From Alteromonas sp. KC3 (GTDB taxonomy: Bacteria; Pseudomonadota; Gammaproteobacteria; Enterobacterales; Alteromonadaceae), in NCBI RefSeq assembly GCF_016756315.1, contig NZ_AP024235.1, forward strand, positions 1,736,001 to 1,800,000: a DNA stretch of 64,000 nt, written 5' to 3'. The notes below the pieces were generated by a model. It did no database searches and was not told the origin of the DNA. It was given only the letters and a program-made list of their open reading frames with translations. Below are positions 1 through 8,978 of the stretch, one piece after another. The translations under genes were made by a program, and so were the position numbers. Numbering within the stretch: position 1 is the stretch's first letter; each line of letters opens with the position of its first letter.

Positions 1-2032
1 TGGTTAACCATCCCATGCCTTGAATAAACGCGCCTTCAATTTGGCCAATATCAATGGCAGGGTTTAGACTTTTTCCAACGTCATGAATAATGTCGACTTT
101 ATCGACGGTGTATTCTCCTGTTAGGGTATCAATTGAGACTTCGCTCATTGAAACACCGTAAGCGAAATAAAAGAAAGGACGCCCTTCGCCAGTATCGCGG
201 TTATATTGAAGTTTTGGCGTTTTATAGAAACCACTTGCAGAAAGCGATACGCGTTCAAAATAGGCAGTCTGTACTAAATCTGAAAATGCGATACAGTGCT
301 CTCCTAGTACTAATTGTCCATCGACAAATACTACGCTATGGGCATTTTCAGGCTGGCCAACTGATTGAGCGAAGCATGATGCAAGACGCTCTTTTAGTAT
401 CAAACACGCATTTTGTACCGCTTTACCATTAAGATCCGTACCACTTGATGCCGCTGTGGGTGACGTATTGGGTACTTTATCAGTACGGGTGGATGTCACT
501 TCAATCATATCAAGGCCCACACCAAACTCGTTCGCCGCAATTTGGCCAATTTTGGTATGTAGTCCCTGACCCATTTCAGTACCACCGTGGTTTACCTGAA
601 TACTGCCATCAGTATAAATATGAACAAGTGCACCTGCTTGGTTTAGGTGTTTTGCCGTGAACGAAATTCCAAATTTAACAGGCGTTAACGCCAATCCTTT
701 CTTAATGATGGGGCTCGTACGATTGAACTGAGTAATTGCCTCACGGCGCTGCCAGTACTGCGCGTTAGTTTCGAGTTCGTCGATCATTTCAGGCAGTAAG
801 TTGTGCTCTACTTCCATGCCATAAGGTGTCGTGGTACCTGTGCTTGGTCCGTACAGGTTGCGCTTTCTCACTGATAGGGGGTCAACACCTAACGCACGTG
901 CTACTTTATCCATCATGGCTTCTGCCATTATCATGCCCTGTGGGCCGCCAAAGCCTCGATAGGCGGTGTGCGATACCATATTGGTCTGTAGCCGGTGACC
1001 AACAATGTCGCTAACACCTAAAAAATAACCGTTATCGGCATGAAACATCGCTCTATCGACAATGGCATCAGAAAGATCAGGCGAGTGGCCACAAATACCG
1101 TTAATCTCCATGCGTGTCGCTTCAATCTTGCCAGTACTATCAAACGCAACTTCAAAGTGGTTTTCAAAAGGGTGCCGTTTACCTGTGACATGCATGTCAG
1201 TAAAACGAGGAAGACGCAGTTTCACGGCACATTTGTTTCGTGATGCAAGGAGTGCCGCAATACAAGCCCATTGTGCTGCTTGGGTTTCTTTGCCGCCAAA
1301 ACCCCCGCCCATTCGTCGCATATCAACCATAACGCGATGCAGTTTCACGTTGAGTACTTCAGCCACCAGTTTTTGAACCTCACTGGGGTGCTGGCTAGAA
1401 GTGTATATTTTCATACGATCTTCTTCATCAGGAATGGCAAGGCTGACCTGACCTTCCAGGTACATATGTTCTTGGCCACCAATACGAAGAGAGCCTTCTT
1501 CAGAATTAGTCGAATTGTCTAGTGTTGGTTGTACCTGCGTACTGTTTTGACCAAAACGGTGAGTAGGGCGCACAAACGTTTGCTGCTGGTGAGCGACATT
1601 AGCATTAAGAATAGGCGAGCTTTCCACCACATTTATTTGACCCTTCGTAGCGGCTTGTCGCGCTAACTGAACCGATGTGGCAAGTACAGCAAAAACGGGC
1701 TGGCCAAAAAATTTGATTTCTTTATTGGCAAGTAACGGGTCGCCCTCAAACACAGGGCCAATATCCTTGTGACCCGGCACGTCATCGATGGTTACAACAT
1801 CTACTACACCTTCACTGGCGCGAACATCGTCCAAATTTAGTGATGATATCAGCCCTTTCGCACAGCTACTTAATCCCACTGCCGCGTAAAGCGTACCTTG
1901 GGGTTCAACGATATCGTCAACATAGTTTGCGCTGCCTTGTACTTGTCGAACAGCACTTTCATGTTTTGATGATACATGTACAACCGCGTTATCTTCAGTT
2001 GTTGTATTTGCAGTATCGATTAACTTACGCAT
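1..2032 (-). CDS. xdhB: Xanthine dehydrogenase molybdenum-binding subunit XdhB (3' end outside window)
   Basis: This is the large molybdopterin subunit that oxidises hypoxanthine and xanthine to urate. The frame is open from the ATG at 2032 to the left edge, giving 677 residues; the family is usually about 770-790, so roughly 100 C-terminal residues are missing. Cofactor-binding motifs of the xanthine oxidase family are visible: MGGGFGGKET near residue 240, AYRGFGGPQG near 357 and EMGQGLHTK near 485. The start lies inside the end of xdhA (8-base overlap), which indicates translational coupling in an xdhA-xdhB operon. An XdhC maturation factor would be expected further left but cannot be seen. 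Confidence 0.93.
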   Translation of the reverse strand, partial: MRKLIDTANTTTEDNAVVHVSSKHESAVRQVQGSANYVDDIVEPQGTLYAAVGLSSCAKGLISSLNLDDVRASEGVVDVVTIDDVPGHKDIGPVFEGDPLLANKEIKFFGQPVFAVLATSVQLARQAATKGQINVVESSPILNANVAHQQQTFVRPTHRFGQNSTQVQPTLDNSTNSEEGSLRIGGQEHMYLEGQVSLAIPDEEDRMKIYTSSQHPSEVQKLVAEVLNVKLHRVMVDMRRMGGGFGGKETQAAQWACIAALLASRNKCAVKLRLPRFTDMHVTGKRHPFENHFEVAFDSTGKIEATRMEINGICGHSPDLSDAIVDRAMFHADNGYFLGVSDIVGHRLQTNMVSHTAYRGFGGPQGMIMAEAMMDKVARALGVDPLSVRKRNLYGPSTGTTTPYGMEVEHNLLPEMIDELETNAQYWQRREAITQFNRTSPIIKKGLALTPVKFGISFTAKHLNQAGALVHIYTDGSIQVNHGGTEMGQGLHTKIGQIAANEFGVGLDMIEVTSTRTDKVPNTSPTAASSGTDLNGKAVQNACLILKERLASCFAQSVGQPENAHSVVFVDGQLVLGEHCIAFSDLVQTAYFERVSLSASGFYKTPKLQYNRDTGEGRPFFYFAYGVSMSEVSIDTLTGEYTVDKVDIIHDVGKSLNPAIDIGQIEGAFIQGMGWLT

Positions 2033-3464
2033 GCTGCACCACCCGAGTCTCAATGTTGTTTTGCGTTTGATTTTCTAGCCAGAAGCGATGCCAAAGGTTC
2101 GCCAAAACCGTCTTACGATACTGTGCGCTTGCCCGTACGTCGTCGATAGGAGTGAAAGCATCAAAAAGAATTTGCTTACCTATGCTCATGGTTTCATGAC
2201 TCGAAAACTGTTTGCCCGCTAACGCATTTTGTAATTCATTACATTGAACAGGCGTTGCGGCAACACCACCGAATCCACTCGTTACTGTGACAATCTTGCC
2301 TTCTTCAAGTGTGAGCTTGAATACTGCGCAAACTGCAGAAATATCATCTTCAAAGCGCTTAGATATTTTATATGCTGCGACTTGTTGCCTATCTTCCAAC
2401 AGTGGTATTTCAATAGCTGAAATCCATTCGCCATAAGCAAGTTTTGTTTTTCTGTAGCCTTCAAAGAAGGTGTTAATGGGCACTGTGCGAATGTTCTCGC
2501 CATTATCAATATGCAATATTGCCTGTAATGCGAGTAGCAGAGGCGGCATGTCACCTATTGGCGATGCGTTTGCCACATTCCCACCTATAGTGGCTTGATT
2601 TCGAATGGGCAAAGAAGCAAAGCGTGTGATCAACTCAGCAGCTTGTGGGAAATGTCGCAATAGCAAAGGTGCCACATCATTGATAGGCAAGGCTGCACCA
2701 ATTAGAAGAGAGCGCTCTGTTGTGGTGCATTGTTTTAGGGATTCAATGTGTGACAAGCTAATTAAGGTACTAACGTTCTTTAACTGTTGAGTAAATTGCA
2801 AACTTAAATCAGTACTGCCTGCGACGAGTTGTGCACTAGGGTATTGAGATATAGCGCTTTTTAGCGATTCGCGCGTGGTGGGCATGATGATATTAGTCGT
2901 ACCTAGATTGTCCGCTTTTAAAGCGGTCAGGCGAGTTAGTGTTTCAGCCTCGCGCTGACTAAATTGGTCATTCGCCTGTTGTTCACACACCTTAAGCGTG
3001 GCGTCAATAATGGGGCGGTAGCCTGTGCAGCGACAAAGGTTACCAGAAAGTGCGTTTAAGACGTCGTCTCGGTTAGGTTTACTGTTGGTGTGATAAAGGG
3101 CAAACATAGACATTATAAAGCCCGGCGTACAGAAACCACACTGTGAACCATGATGATCAACCAATGCTTGTTGAACGGGATGCAATGTGTCGCCTGAACT
3201 TAAGTGTTCTACTAATAAAAGCTGTTTTCCATGGGCCGCGCTCATTAGCGTGATACAGCTATTTACCGTACGATAGTGTAAGGGCGTTGACGCGTCATTT
3301 GATGGCTCAACCAACACTACAGTGCATGCTCCGCAATCGCCAGCAGCGCACCCTTCTTTAGTACCAGTGTTTTTTCTATACTCGCGAATGTATTGCAGAA
3401 GAGTGAGATCGGCCCTCGCTTCATCTATTTCAACGATATCTTGATTAATAAGAAAGCGAATCAT
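2025..3464 (-). CDS. xdhA: Xanthine dehydrogenase small subunit XdhA (2Fe-2S and FAD domains)
   Basis: The protein carries the electron-transfer half of xanthine dehydrogenase. An N-terminal ferredoxin-type 2Fe-2S centre is formed by C39, C44, C47 and C70; a second helical 2Fe-2S centre by C109/C112 (QCGFCTPG) and C144/C146 (NLCRCTGYRP). An FAD domain follows from about residue 190, with VAGSTDL and GGNVANASPIGD. About 479 residues is normal for bacterial XdhA. The ATG at 3464 is preferred to a GTG at 3470 because GGAAGG lies 7 bases before the ATG and would be too close to the GTG. It is the first gene of the operon, and a RutR-type palindrome lies about 65 bases upstream over a TTGACC -35-like element. 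Confidence 0.95.
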   Translation of the reverse strand: MIRFLINQDIVEIDEARADLTLLQYIREYRKNTGTKEGCAAGDCGACTVVLVEPSNDASTPLHYRTVNSCITLMSAAHGKQLLLVEHLSSGDTLHPVQQALVDHHGSQCGFCTPGFIMSMFALYHTNSKPNRDDVLNALSGNLCRCTGYRPIIDATLKVCEQQANDQFSQREAETLTRLTALKADNLGTTNIIMPTTRESLKSAISQYPSAQLVAGSTDLSLQFTQQLKNVSTLISLSHIESLKQCTTTERSLLIGAALPINDVAPLLLRHFPQAAELITRFASLPIRNQATIGGNVANASPIGDMPPLLLALQAILHIDNGENIRTVPINTFFEGYRKTKLAYGEWISAIEIPLLEDRQQVAAYKISKRFEDDISAVCAVFKLTLEEGKIVTVTSGFGGVAATPVQCNELQNALAGKQFSSHETMSIGKQILFDAFTPIDDVRASAQYRKTVLANLWHRFWLENQTQNNIETRVVQHA

Positions 3465-3529
3465 ACTCACACCTTCCAGTTATTGTCTTTATTGTATTCA
3501 TTAATATAGCTGTATTTATATCAAAAAAG

Positions 3530-3545
3530 TAGACCACATGGTCAA
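3530..3545. promoter_or_regulatory. RutR-type operator before xdhA
   Basis: The 16 bases TAGACCACATGGTCAA match TTGACCAnnTGGTCAA with one mismatch; the E. coli RutR site has this form. On the minus strand the right half supplies TTGACC, which can act as the -35 of the xdhA promoter with a weak -10 (GATATA) 17 bases on, so bound regulator would block polymerase. The regulator is probably the TetR gene at 3836. The remaining gap 3546-3835 shows no open gene; nothing else was recognised in it apart from the regulator's ribosome-binding site AAGGAA near 3819. Confidence 0.72.
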
Positions 3546-3835
3546 TTTATTGCTTATAAAAAATGGCCTAAGCGATTAAGGCCATCATTTTCATGAATAA
3601 AAGTAAGCAAATTACGTGCGCGTTTTCACGAGGTACGAAAATTAAAATGAGTAATAGGCGAGTCCTCCTATGCTTGGTAGCAATTGGCAAAAATTTGGCA
3701 AAATTCATGCTAACGTAGCAATAGGAGTGGCGGCGCTAGCGTTGTATACTTTTGTAATGCGCGAGTTCTTGATATAAAGAAGCATCACGCTTCAATGCGC
3801 TTGCAAAACAAAATTGCAAAGGAATTTGAATAATA

Positions 3836-4480
3836 ATGATAAAGGTAAAAAGCGCCGATGCTGGTGTGGGCGCTATGAATAGAAGAAAAATACTTCAGGC
3901 CGCGGAAAAGTGTTTTGCGCAGTTTGGCTTCAAGGGTACTGCGGTACAAAAAATTGCAGATGAAGCTGGCTTGCCAAAAACCAATGTTTTGTATTACTTC
4001 AAAACTAAGCAAGAGCTTTATGTGGCAGTACTCGAAGAAACCCTTTCACTGTGGAACTCTCACTTCGATAAAGCAACAGTACAAGACGATCCCGCAACGG
4101 TGCTTGCGACCTACATTGCCGAGAAAATGGAAGTCTCCAGAACGCATCCATTGGCATCAAAAATTTTCGCCATGGAGATTATAAACGGCGCTCAGAATTT
4201 AAGCGGTTACTTTGATGAAGAGCACGCTCTCTGGATGAAAGGGCGTCTTGAGCTTATTGAGGCGTGGGTTGAAGCGGGCAAGTTGCCCCCAGTGGAAGGT
4301 GAATATTTACTTTATACTATTTGGGCAAGTACGCAGCACTATGCTGACTTTTCAGCGCAAATTACTCGTCTACGTGGTAAGAAAATGACAAAAGCTGATT
4401 TCGAACAAGCGACTAAGCAAGTGGTAAAACTTGTGCTTGGCGGGTGCGGTTTATCAGTGCCTGTAGAGTATAGGGACTAA
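3836..4480 (+). CDS. TetR-family regulator, RutR-like
   Basis: A one-component repressor of 214 residues. Residues about 15-62 form the TetR helix-turn-helix (RRKILQAAEKCFAQFGFKG, then IADEAGLPKTNVLYYF). The C-terminal half resembles the RutR (YcdC) ligand domain, with KIFAMEIINGA and YTIWASTQHYADF. Family knowledge: E. coli RutR senses uracil/thymine and acts on pyrimidine and purine genes. Here the gene is transcribed with allantoinase (1 base apart) and palindromes of the RutR type precede purine genes in the window, so a purine or ureide ligand is a fair inference but not shown. Start chosen at the first ATG, with AAGGAA upstream at a rather long spacing. Confidence 0.85.
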   Translation: MIKVKSADAGVGAMNRRKILQAAEKCFAQFGFKGTAVQKIADEAGLPKTNVLYYFKTKQELYVAVLEETLSLWNSHFDKATVQDDPATVLATYIAEKMEVSRTHPLASKIFAMEIINGAQNLSGYFDEEHALWMKGRLELIEAWVEAGKLPPVEGEYLLYTIWASTQHYADFSAQITRLRGKKMTKADFEQATKQVVKLVLGGCGLSVPVEYRD

Positions 4481-4481
4481 T

Positions 4482-5411
4482 ATGTCACAGGCTAACTATC
4501 CAAGAGATCTTATAGGTTATGGTCAACATATACCGCATGCTAAATGGCCTAATGATGCAAAAATTGCGGTGCAATTTGTTTTAAACTACGAAGAGGGTGG
4601 TGAGAACTGTGTATTGCATGGTGATGAAGCCTCTGAGGTGTTTCTTTCTGAAATAATCAATGCACAAGCATACAAAGATAGGCACTTAAGCATGGAGTCT
4701 ATCTATGAATATGGCAGCAGAGCTGGATTTTGGCGTTTACATAAACTGCTTAACAAATTCGACATTCCCGTTACCGTTTTTGGCGTGACCATGGCAATGC
4801 AACGTCACCCTGAAGCGGTAAAAGCAATGATTGATTCAGGCTGGGAAATTGCCAGTCACGCCATGCGTTGGGTGCACTACCAAGACATGGATGAAGCACA
4901 AGAGCGCAAACAAATTGATGAAGCGATTATACTGCACGAACAACTCACTGGCAGTAAGCCTGTAGGGTGGTATACGGGGAGAACCAGCCCGAATACGTTA
5001 AAGTTAATTGCCGAGCGGGGCGACATACTTTACTGCGCTGATTCTTATGCAGATGACTTGCCTTACTACGATTGCCACTACAGCAAGCCGCTACTGATGG
5101 TACCTTACACTCTAGATACTAACGATATGCGTTTTGCGACGCCACAAGGGTTCAACAGTGGTGAGCAATTCTTTACTTATTTGAAAGATGCGTTTGATGT
5201 GCTGTATGAGGAAGGGGACACTTCACCTAAAATGTTGTCGATAGGTCTACATAATCGAATTATTGGTCGACCTGCTAGAATAGCGGCATTGAAGCGTTTT
5301 ATTGAGTATGTAAAGTCTCACGATAAAGTATGGCTTGCAACACGAGAAGATATTGCCCGCCACTGGTTGAGTACTCATCCTATAGCCGATAGTGACAATA
5401 TGTCGGTTTAG
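4482..5411 (+). CDS. puuE: Allantoinase PuuE (polysaccharide-deacetylase fold)
   Basis: This hydrolyses allantoin to allantoate; it is the metal-independent type with a polysaccharide-deacetylase fold, not the amidohydrolase AllB type. The 309 residues match the family in length and in landmarks: QFVLNYEEGGENC near residue 30, YEYGSRAGFWRL near 75, GWEIASHAMRW near 127, GWYTGRTSPNT near 165 and LSIGLHNRIIGRPAR near 255. It starts one base after the stop of the TetR regulator, so the two are co-transcribed. It feeds allantoate to the amidohydrolase at 20394. No uricase, HIU hydrolase or OHCU decarboxylase accompanies it, although these often neighbour puuE. Confidence 0.93.
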   Translation: MSQANYPRDLIGYGQHIPHAKWPNDAKIAVQFVLNYEEGGENCVLHGDEASEVFLSEIINAQAYKDRHLSMESIYEYGSRAGFWRLHKLLNKFDIPVTVFGVTMAMQRHPEAVKAMIDSGWEIASHAMRWVHYQDMDEAQERKQIDEAIILHEQLTGSKPVGWYTGRTSPNTLKLIAERGDILYCADSYADDLPYYDCHYSKPLLMVPYTLDTNDMRFATPQGFNSGEQFFTYLKDAFDVLYEEGDTSPKMLSIGLHNRIIGRPARIAALKRFIEYVKSHDKVWLATREDIARHWLSTHPIADSDNMSV

Positions 5412-5444
5412 GATGTAGTCTAAGAAAAAACAAAGGACACCATT

Positions 5445-5702
5445 ATGAAATCTAAAATTATTGCCATTATGTTTGGCGCACTTGCACTTACTGCTTGCTC
5501 TAAGTTGACCAAAGATAACTACGACAAGCTTGAAATGGGTATGACTCAAGAAGAAGTGGAAGCCGTATTAGGTACTGCAGATAACTGTGGCAAGACGATG
5601 GGAACGTTGGCGTGTACATGGGGCGATGAAGAAGCCAAGCACATCAAGATAGTGTTTATGGGCGATAAAGCCGTAACATTTAATTATGATGGCCTAGAGT
5701 AG
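5445..5702 (+). CDS. Small lipoprotein, SmpA/BLIP-like (DUF3862 type)
   Basis: An 85-residue exported lipoprotein. A lipoprotein signal peptide ends at the lipobox LTAC (Cys18), and the mature part has the short beta-lactamase-inhibitor-like pattern of DUF3862/SmpA proteins: NYDKLEMGMTQEEVEAVLG followed by a Cys pair (NCGK...LACTW) and a final beta strand. A ribosome site AAAGGA lies 8 bases before the ATG. It follows puuE by 33 bases and may be read through from that operon, but nothing in the sequence ties it to purine use. A terminator follows directly. Function unknown. Confidence 0.8.
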   Translation: MKSKIIAIMFGALALTACSKLTKDNYDKLEMGMTQEEVEAVLGTADNCGKTMGTLACTWGDEEAKHIKIVFMGDKAVTFNYDGLE

Positions 5703-5717
5703 CAATCAATAATCAAT

Positions 5718-5745
5718 AAAAAAGGTGGCCATGGCCACCTTTTTT
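5718..5745. terminator. Bidirectional intrinsic terminator
   Basis: A perfect 28-base inverted repeat, AAAAAAGGTGGCCA followed by its reverse complement ending in six T. It sits between the convergent lipoprotein gene (ends 5702) and purine permease (ends 5763), and can terminate both. Confidence 0.9.
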
Positions 5746-5762
5746 CGTCTAACTAACGGTTT

Positions 5763-7094
5763 TTATTTTAAATCGAGTATGTAGCGAAGTAAGAACACTA
5801 GCGCCAAGGCGTATGTTAAAGGTGTAACTTCTTTAAATTTTCCTGTGCCAACTTTTATGCCTACATAAGTGATAAAGCCCAGTGCTATTCCTTCACTAAT
5901 ACTAAACGTTAATGGCATTGCAATCAGTGCAACAGATGCCGTCGCAAGCGCGCCTAAGTCGTCAAAATCAACTTGGCGAATCGATTCCATCATTAAAATA
6001 CCCACCATTAGTAGAGCGGGCGTTGTCGCCATTAGGGGAATAACCTTCATTAGCGGCGTAAGAAATAACGACAATAAAAAACAAACGGAAACAACAATTG
6101 CCGTAAGGCCCGTGCGGCCGCCAGCAGAGACACCCGTTGCAGACTCTACATAGCTTGTTACTGGCGATGTTCCCACAGCTGCACCCACCACGCTGGCAGC
6201 GGCATCAGCTGTCATTGCAGGGCCTATTTTAGGAAGTTTTCCTTCTTCGTTAAGCAGGTTTGCTTTACGAGAAACACCAATAAGCGTGCCGATAGTATCG
6301 AACATGTTCACAAACATTAGAGCAAAAATGAGGTCCCACGTTTCGGCCAAATGATCAATTGGATACCAAAAATCCATTGCCATGAAGGTTGATGAAACTG
6401 ACTCGGGCATACCTACAATAGCATCGGGAGTAGCAGTAAGCGTCCCATTTTCTGTAGGGATAAAAGCCCCGATAATCGTAAGCGTAACAATAGAAATCAA
6501 AATGGCACCAGTCACACGCTTTACCATTAATACAATGGTAAAGATAATGCCTAATAGCGCGAGCAACACCGCGGGTTCCGATAGATCGCCAAGTTGAACA
6601 AAGGTGGCAGGGTTATCAACAATTAGTCCTGCATTTTTAAGGCCTATAAATGCAATAAATAATCCTATCCCACATTGCACACCTACTTTTAGCGAGGGAG
6701 GAATAGATTCAGCTATCTTGGTTCGTACACCAGTTAATGACAAAATGAGAAAAAGAATACCATTCCAAAACACAATGCCTAACGCCGCTTCCCAAGGAAT
6801 TTCTCGTCCAAGGCAAATGGTAAAGGCAAAAAAGGCATTGAGACCCATCCCAGGGGCAAGTGCGATAGGGTAATTTGTCATAAGCGCCATTAGCAATGTG
6901 CCTAAACACGCAGCAAGTGCAGTGACCGTAATTAGCCCCTCAACGGGCATACCGCTTAACCCTAATATTCCTGGATTAACGACGAGAATATAAGACATGG
7001 CCGCGAATGTAGTAAGGCCGGCAATCACTTCGGTCTTGATCGTTGTACCATGGCTTTGTAGTTTGAAGAGCCGTTCAATAAGGTTGTTGGACAT
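5763..7094 (-). CDS. AzgA-type NCS2 purine permease (adenine/guanine/hypoxanthine)
   Basis: An inner-membrane proton-coupled nucleobase transporter of the AzgA branch of NCS2, 443 residues with about 12-14 hydrophobic segments. Family landmarks are APGMGLNAFFAF near residue 80, FDTIGTLIGV near 265 and GTSPVTSYVESATGVSAGGR near 310, typical of adenine/guanine/hypoxanthine carriers rather than xanthine or urate carriers. The ATG at 7094 is chosen over a TTG just before it. A RutR-type palindrome (7156-7171) overlaps its TTGACT -35-like element. It is divergent from adenine deaminase, which fits uptake and deamination of adenine to hypoxanthine. Confidence 0.92.
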   Translation of the reverse strand: MSNNLIERLFKLQSHGTTIKTEVIAGLTTFAAMSYILVVNPGILGLSGMPVEGLITVTALAACLGTLLMALMTNYPIALAPGMGLNAFFAFTICLGREIPWEAALGIVFWNGILFLILSLTGVRTKIAESIPPSLKVGVQCGIGLFIAFIGLKNAGLIVDNPATFVQLGDLSEPAVLLALLGIIFTIVLMVKRVTGAILISIVTLTIIGAFIPTENGTLTATPDAIVGMPESVSSTFMAMDFWYPIDHLAETWDLIFALMFVNMFDTIGTLIGVSRKANLLNEEGKLPKIGPAMTADAAASVVGAAVGTSPVTSYVESATGVSAGGRTGLTAIVVSVCFLLSLFLTPLMKVIPLMATTPALLMVGILMMESIRQVDFDDLGALATASVALIAMPLTFSISEGIALGFITYVGIKVGTGKFKEVTPLTYALALVFLLRYILDLK

Positions 7095-7155
7095 CAATTT
7101 ATCTCTTGGTGTTTTCGAGTTTATGTGCTGAGTAGAAACCAGTTAAAGCAATAAG

Positions 7156-7171
7156 CTGACCAAATAGTCAA
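7156..7171. promoter_or_regulatory. RutR-type operator between azgA-like permease and adenine deaminase
   Basis: CTGACCAAATAGTCAA matches TTGACCAnnTGGTCAA with two mismatches. It lies 62 bases before the permease start and 207 bases before the adenine deaminase start. On the minus strand it contains TTGACT, a likely -35. One site could control both divergent genes, but the distance makes the permease the likelier target. Confidence 0.6.
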
Positions 7172-7378
7172 CTTGTTGGTGCGTTTTGTGCTACCTTTTA
7201 GTAGCTAGACAGCACAAAGTCAGCAAAACGGTGAATTAACAACAAAAATAGATGCTAAAAAACCGCCAGTTAAACCTCAATGAGCGTTTAATACTCGTTA
7301 ACAGATAGCATTAGAGATAAACTATAGCGCACCAATTAAATGCATTGCATCAACGTGGTGCGAAATAAGTGAGGGGCC

Positions 7379-8377
7379 ATGTCGTTATCTTCCATTATAA
7401 AAAATACTCCAAAGGCCGAGCTACATCTGCATATAGAAGGTAGCTTAACGCCAAAACTTATGTGGCGCCTAGCAGAAAAGCACAGTATAACACTTCCGTA
7501 TGCAAGCGTGGAAGAGATAGAAGCGGCATATAATTTCAAAGACCTACAAAGCTTCTTAGATATTTATTACGCTGGTGCAGGTGTACTTATTGATGAGCAT
7601 GATTTCTTTGACCTAATGTGGGACTACCTTACCCGGTGTCACGAAGAAAACATTGTGCATACCGAAATTATGTTTGATCCCCAAACCCATACTGAGCGAG
7701 ATGTCGGTTTTGATGTCTTTATGCCGGGCTTTCTGCGCGCCATGCAAAAGGCACAAGAAGAGTATGGTATCAGCAGCTTTTTAATCATGTCTTTCCTGAG
7801 ACATTTACCAGAAAGTTCGGCGTTCGAAACACTAGAAGCAGCCAAGCCGTATTATCGAAACATTAAGGCCGTTGGGCTAGACAGTTCAGAGTTGGGGCAT
7901 CCACCTTCAAAATTTGAGCGAGTTTTTAAAAAGGCGAAAGACCTCGGGTTCAAAATAGTCGCTCATGCTGGGGAAGAGGGGCCAGCGGCCTATATTTGGG
8001 AGGCAATAAAGCTTCTTGATGTGGATAGAATTGACCACGGTGTAAGGTGTCAAGAAGACGAGTCGCTTATGGCCTACCTAAAAGAAAAGCAGATCCCGCT
8101 TACTGTTTGCCCTTTGAGCAATTTAAAACTCTGTGTTATTGACGACATGAAGCAGCATAATATTTTGGCATTACTTGATGCAGGCTTATTGGTTACCGTT
8201 AACTCGGATGACCCTACCTACTTCGGGGGATTTTTAAATGCGAACTTTGAGGCCCTCGCAAATTCACTTGACGTGAACGAGGAAACCATTAAATCACTGG
8301 CAATTAATAGTTTTAAAGCGAGCTTTTTGAGCGAAGAGGACAAAGCGAAGTATATACAGCAGGTTAAAAACGTCTAA
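7379..8377 (+). CDS. Adenine deaminase (adenosine-deaminase family)
   Basis: A zinc-dependent deaminase of 332 residues. Metal and catalytic residues of the ADA fold are present: H16/H18 (ELHLHIEGS), H196 and E199 (HAGEE), H220 (IDHGVR) and D277/D278 (NSDDP). The signature FKDLQSFLDIYYAG near residue 53 and SNLKLCVIDDM near 247 match the subgroup shown to deaminate adenine rather than adenosine, so adenine to hypoxanthine is the preferred call; adenosine deaminase is the alternative. The ATG follows AGTGAGG. It is divergent from a purine permease and feeds hypoxanthine to xanthine dehydrogenase. Confidence 0.87.
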   Translation: MSLSSIIKNTPKAELHLHIEGSLTPKLMWRLAEKHSITLPYASVEEIEAAYNFKDLQSFLDIYYAGAGVLIDEHDFFDLMWDYLTRCHEENIVHTEIMFDPQTHTERDVGFDVFMPGFLRAMQKAQEEYGISSFLIMSFLRHLPESSAFETLEAAKPYYRNIKAVGLDSSELGHPPSKFERVFKKAKDLGFKIVAHAGEEGPAAYIWEAIKLLDVDRIDHGVRCQEDESLMAYLKEKQIPLTVCPLSNLKLCVIDDMKQHNILALLDAGLLVTVNSDDPTYFGGFLNANFEALANSLDVNEETIKSLAINSFKASFLSEEDKAKYIQQVKNV

Positions 8378-8393
8378 TTGAGTAGAAACCAAC

Positions 8394-8441
8394 GAAGCGA
8401 GATAAAAAATCAATTTACTCGCTTCAGTTTCTTATTTTTTT
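8394..8441. terminator. Intrinsic terminator after adenine deaminase
   Basis: Stem GAAGCGAG (8394-8401) pairs with CTCGCTTC (8418-8425) around a 16-base A/T-rich loop, followed on the plus strand by AGTTTCTTATTTTTTTT. The T-run overlaps the 3' end of the convergent Hpt gene (stop near 8432). Confidence 0.75.
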
Positions 8442-8797
8442 TCCATTAACATTGTTGTTGCGCGAATTAACACAGAAAGTTGCAACATGTGCTCGGGCAT
8501 ATCTTCTAACACGCCTAGCTTAGCTAATTGCTCCATTTCCGCTGACTTCTGTCTTACAGCATCTGCGCCAACATCGCCAGAGACGCCCTTAATCGAGTGG
8601 CTCTCAAACCTTATTGCTTCTGCATCTTCGGCGTCTATAGCCGATTGAAGCTGACTTTGCTTTTGCCCAATTTGCGCAATAAACATATCGGCTATTCGAT
8701 TCAATAAGGTTTCATTGCCTGCTAGTCGCCCTAGGGCAGCGCTGCGATTCCATAACTCGCTGTTGGTGTATTGACTGGCTAGCGTATCTGGGTTCAC
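8432..8797 (-). CDS. Hpt-domain phosphotransfer protein
   Basis: A stand-alone histidine phosphotransfer protein of 121 residues. H67 in FESHSIKGVSGD is the expected phosphorylated histidine, inside a four-helix Hpt fold that fills the protein. Start is GTG with AAGG 8 bases upstream. It is divergent from the response-regulator gene at 8979. The hybrid kinase at 12324 has a C-terminal receiver but no Hpt domain, so this protein could pass phosphate from that receiver to the REC domains of the two cyclases next door; that is inference from proximity. Confidence 0.85.
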   Translation of the reverse strand: MNPDTLASQYTNSELWNRSAALGRLAGNETLLNRIADMFIAQIGQKQSQLQSAIDAEDAEAIRFESHSIKGVSGDVGADAVRQKSAEMEQLAKLGVLEDMPEHMLQLSVLIRATTMLMEKK

Positions 8798-8978
8798 GAA
8801 AATACCTTTTTAAATGTGAATAGTTAGTTTTGGTTTAACTATGTCTTTAAATTAAAACGCTTTTTTACCACAACTATAACGTAAATACAGCTGATTTATT
8901 TATACTAAAGGTTAATTTTATTTTTGTATCTAAGCACGATACTTACGTTGGTGTCCAAGATTATTAGTGGTTTTTCTC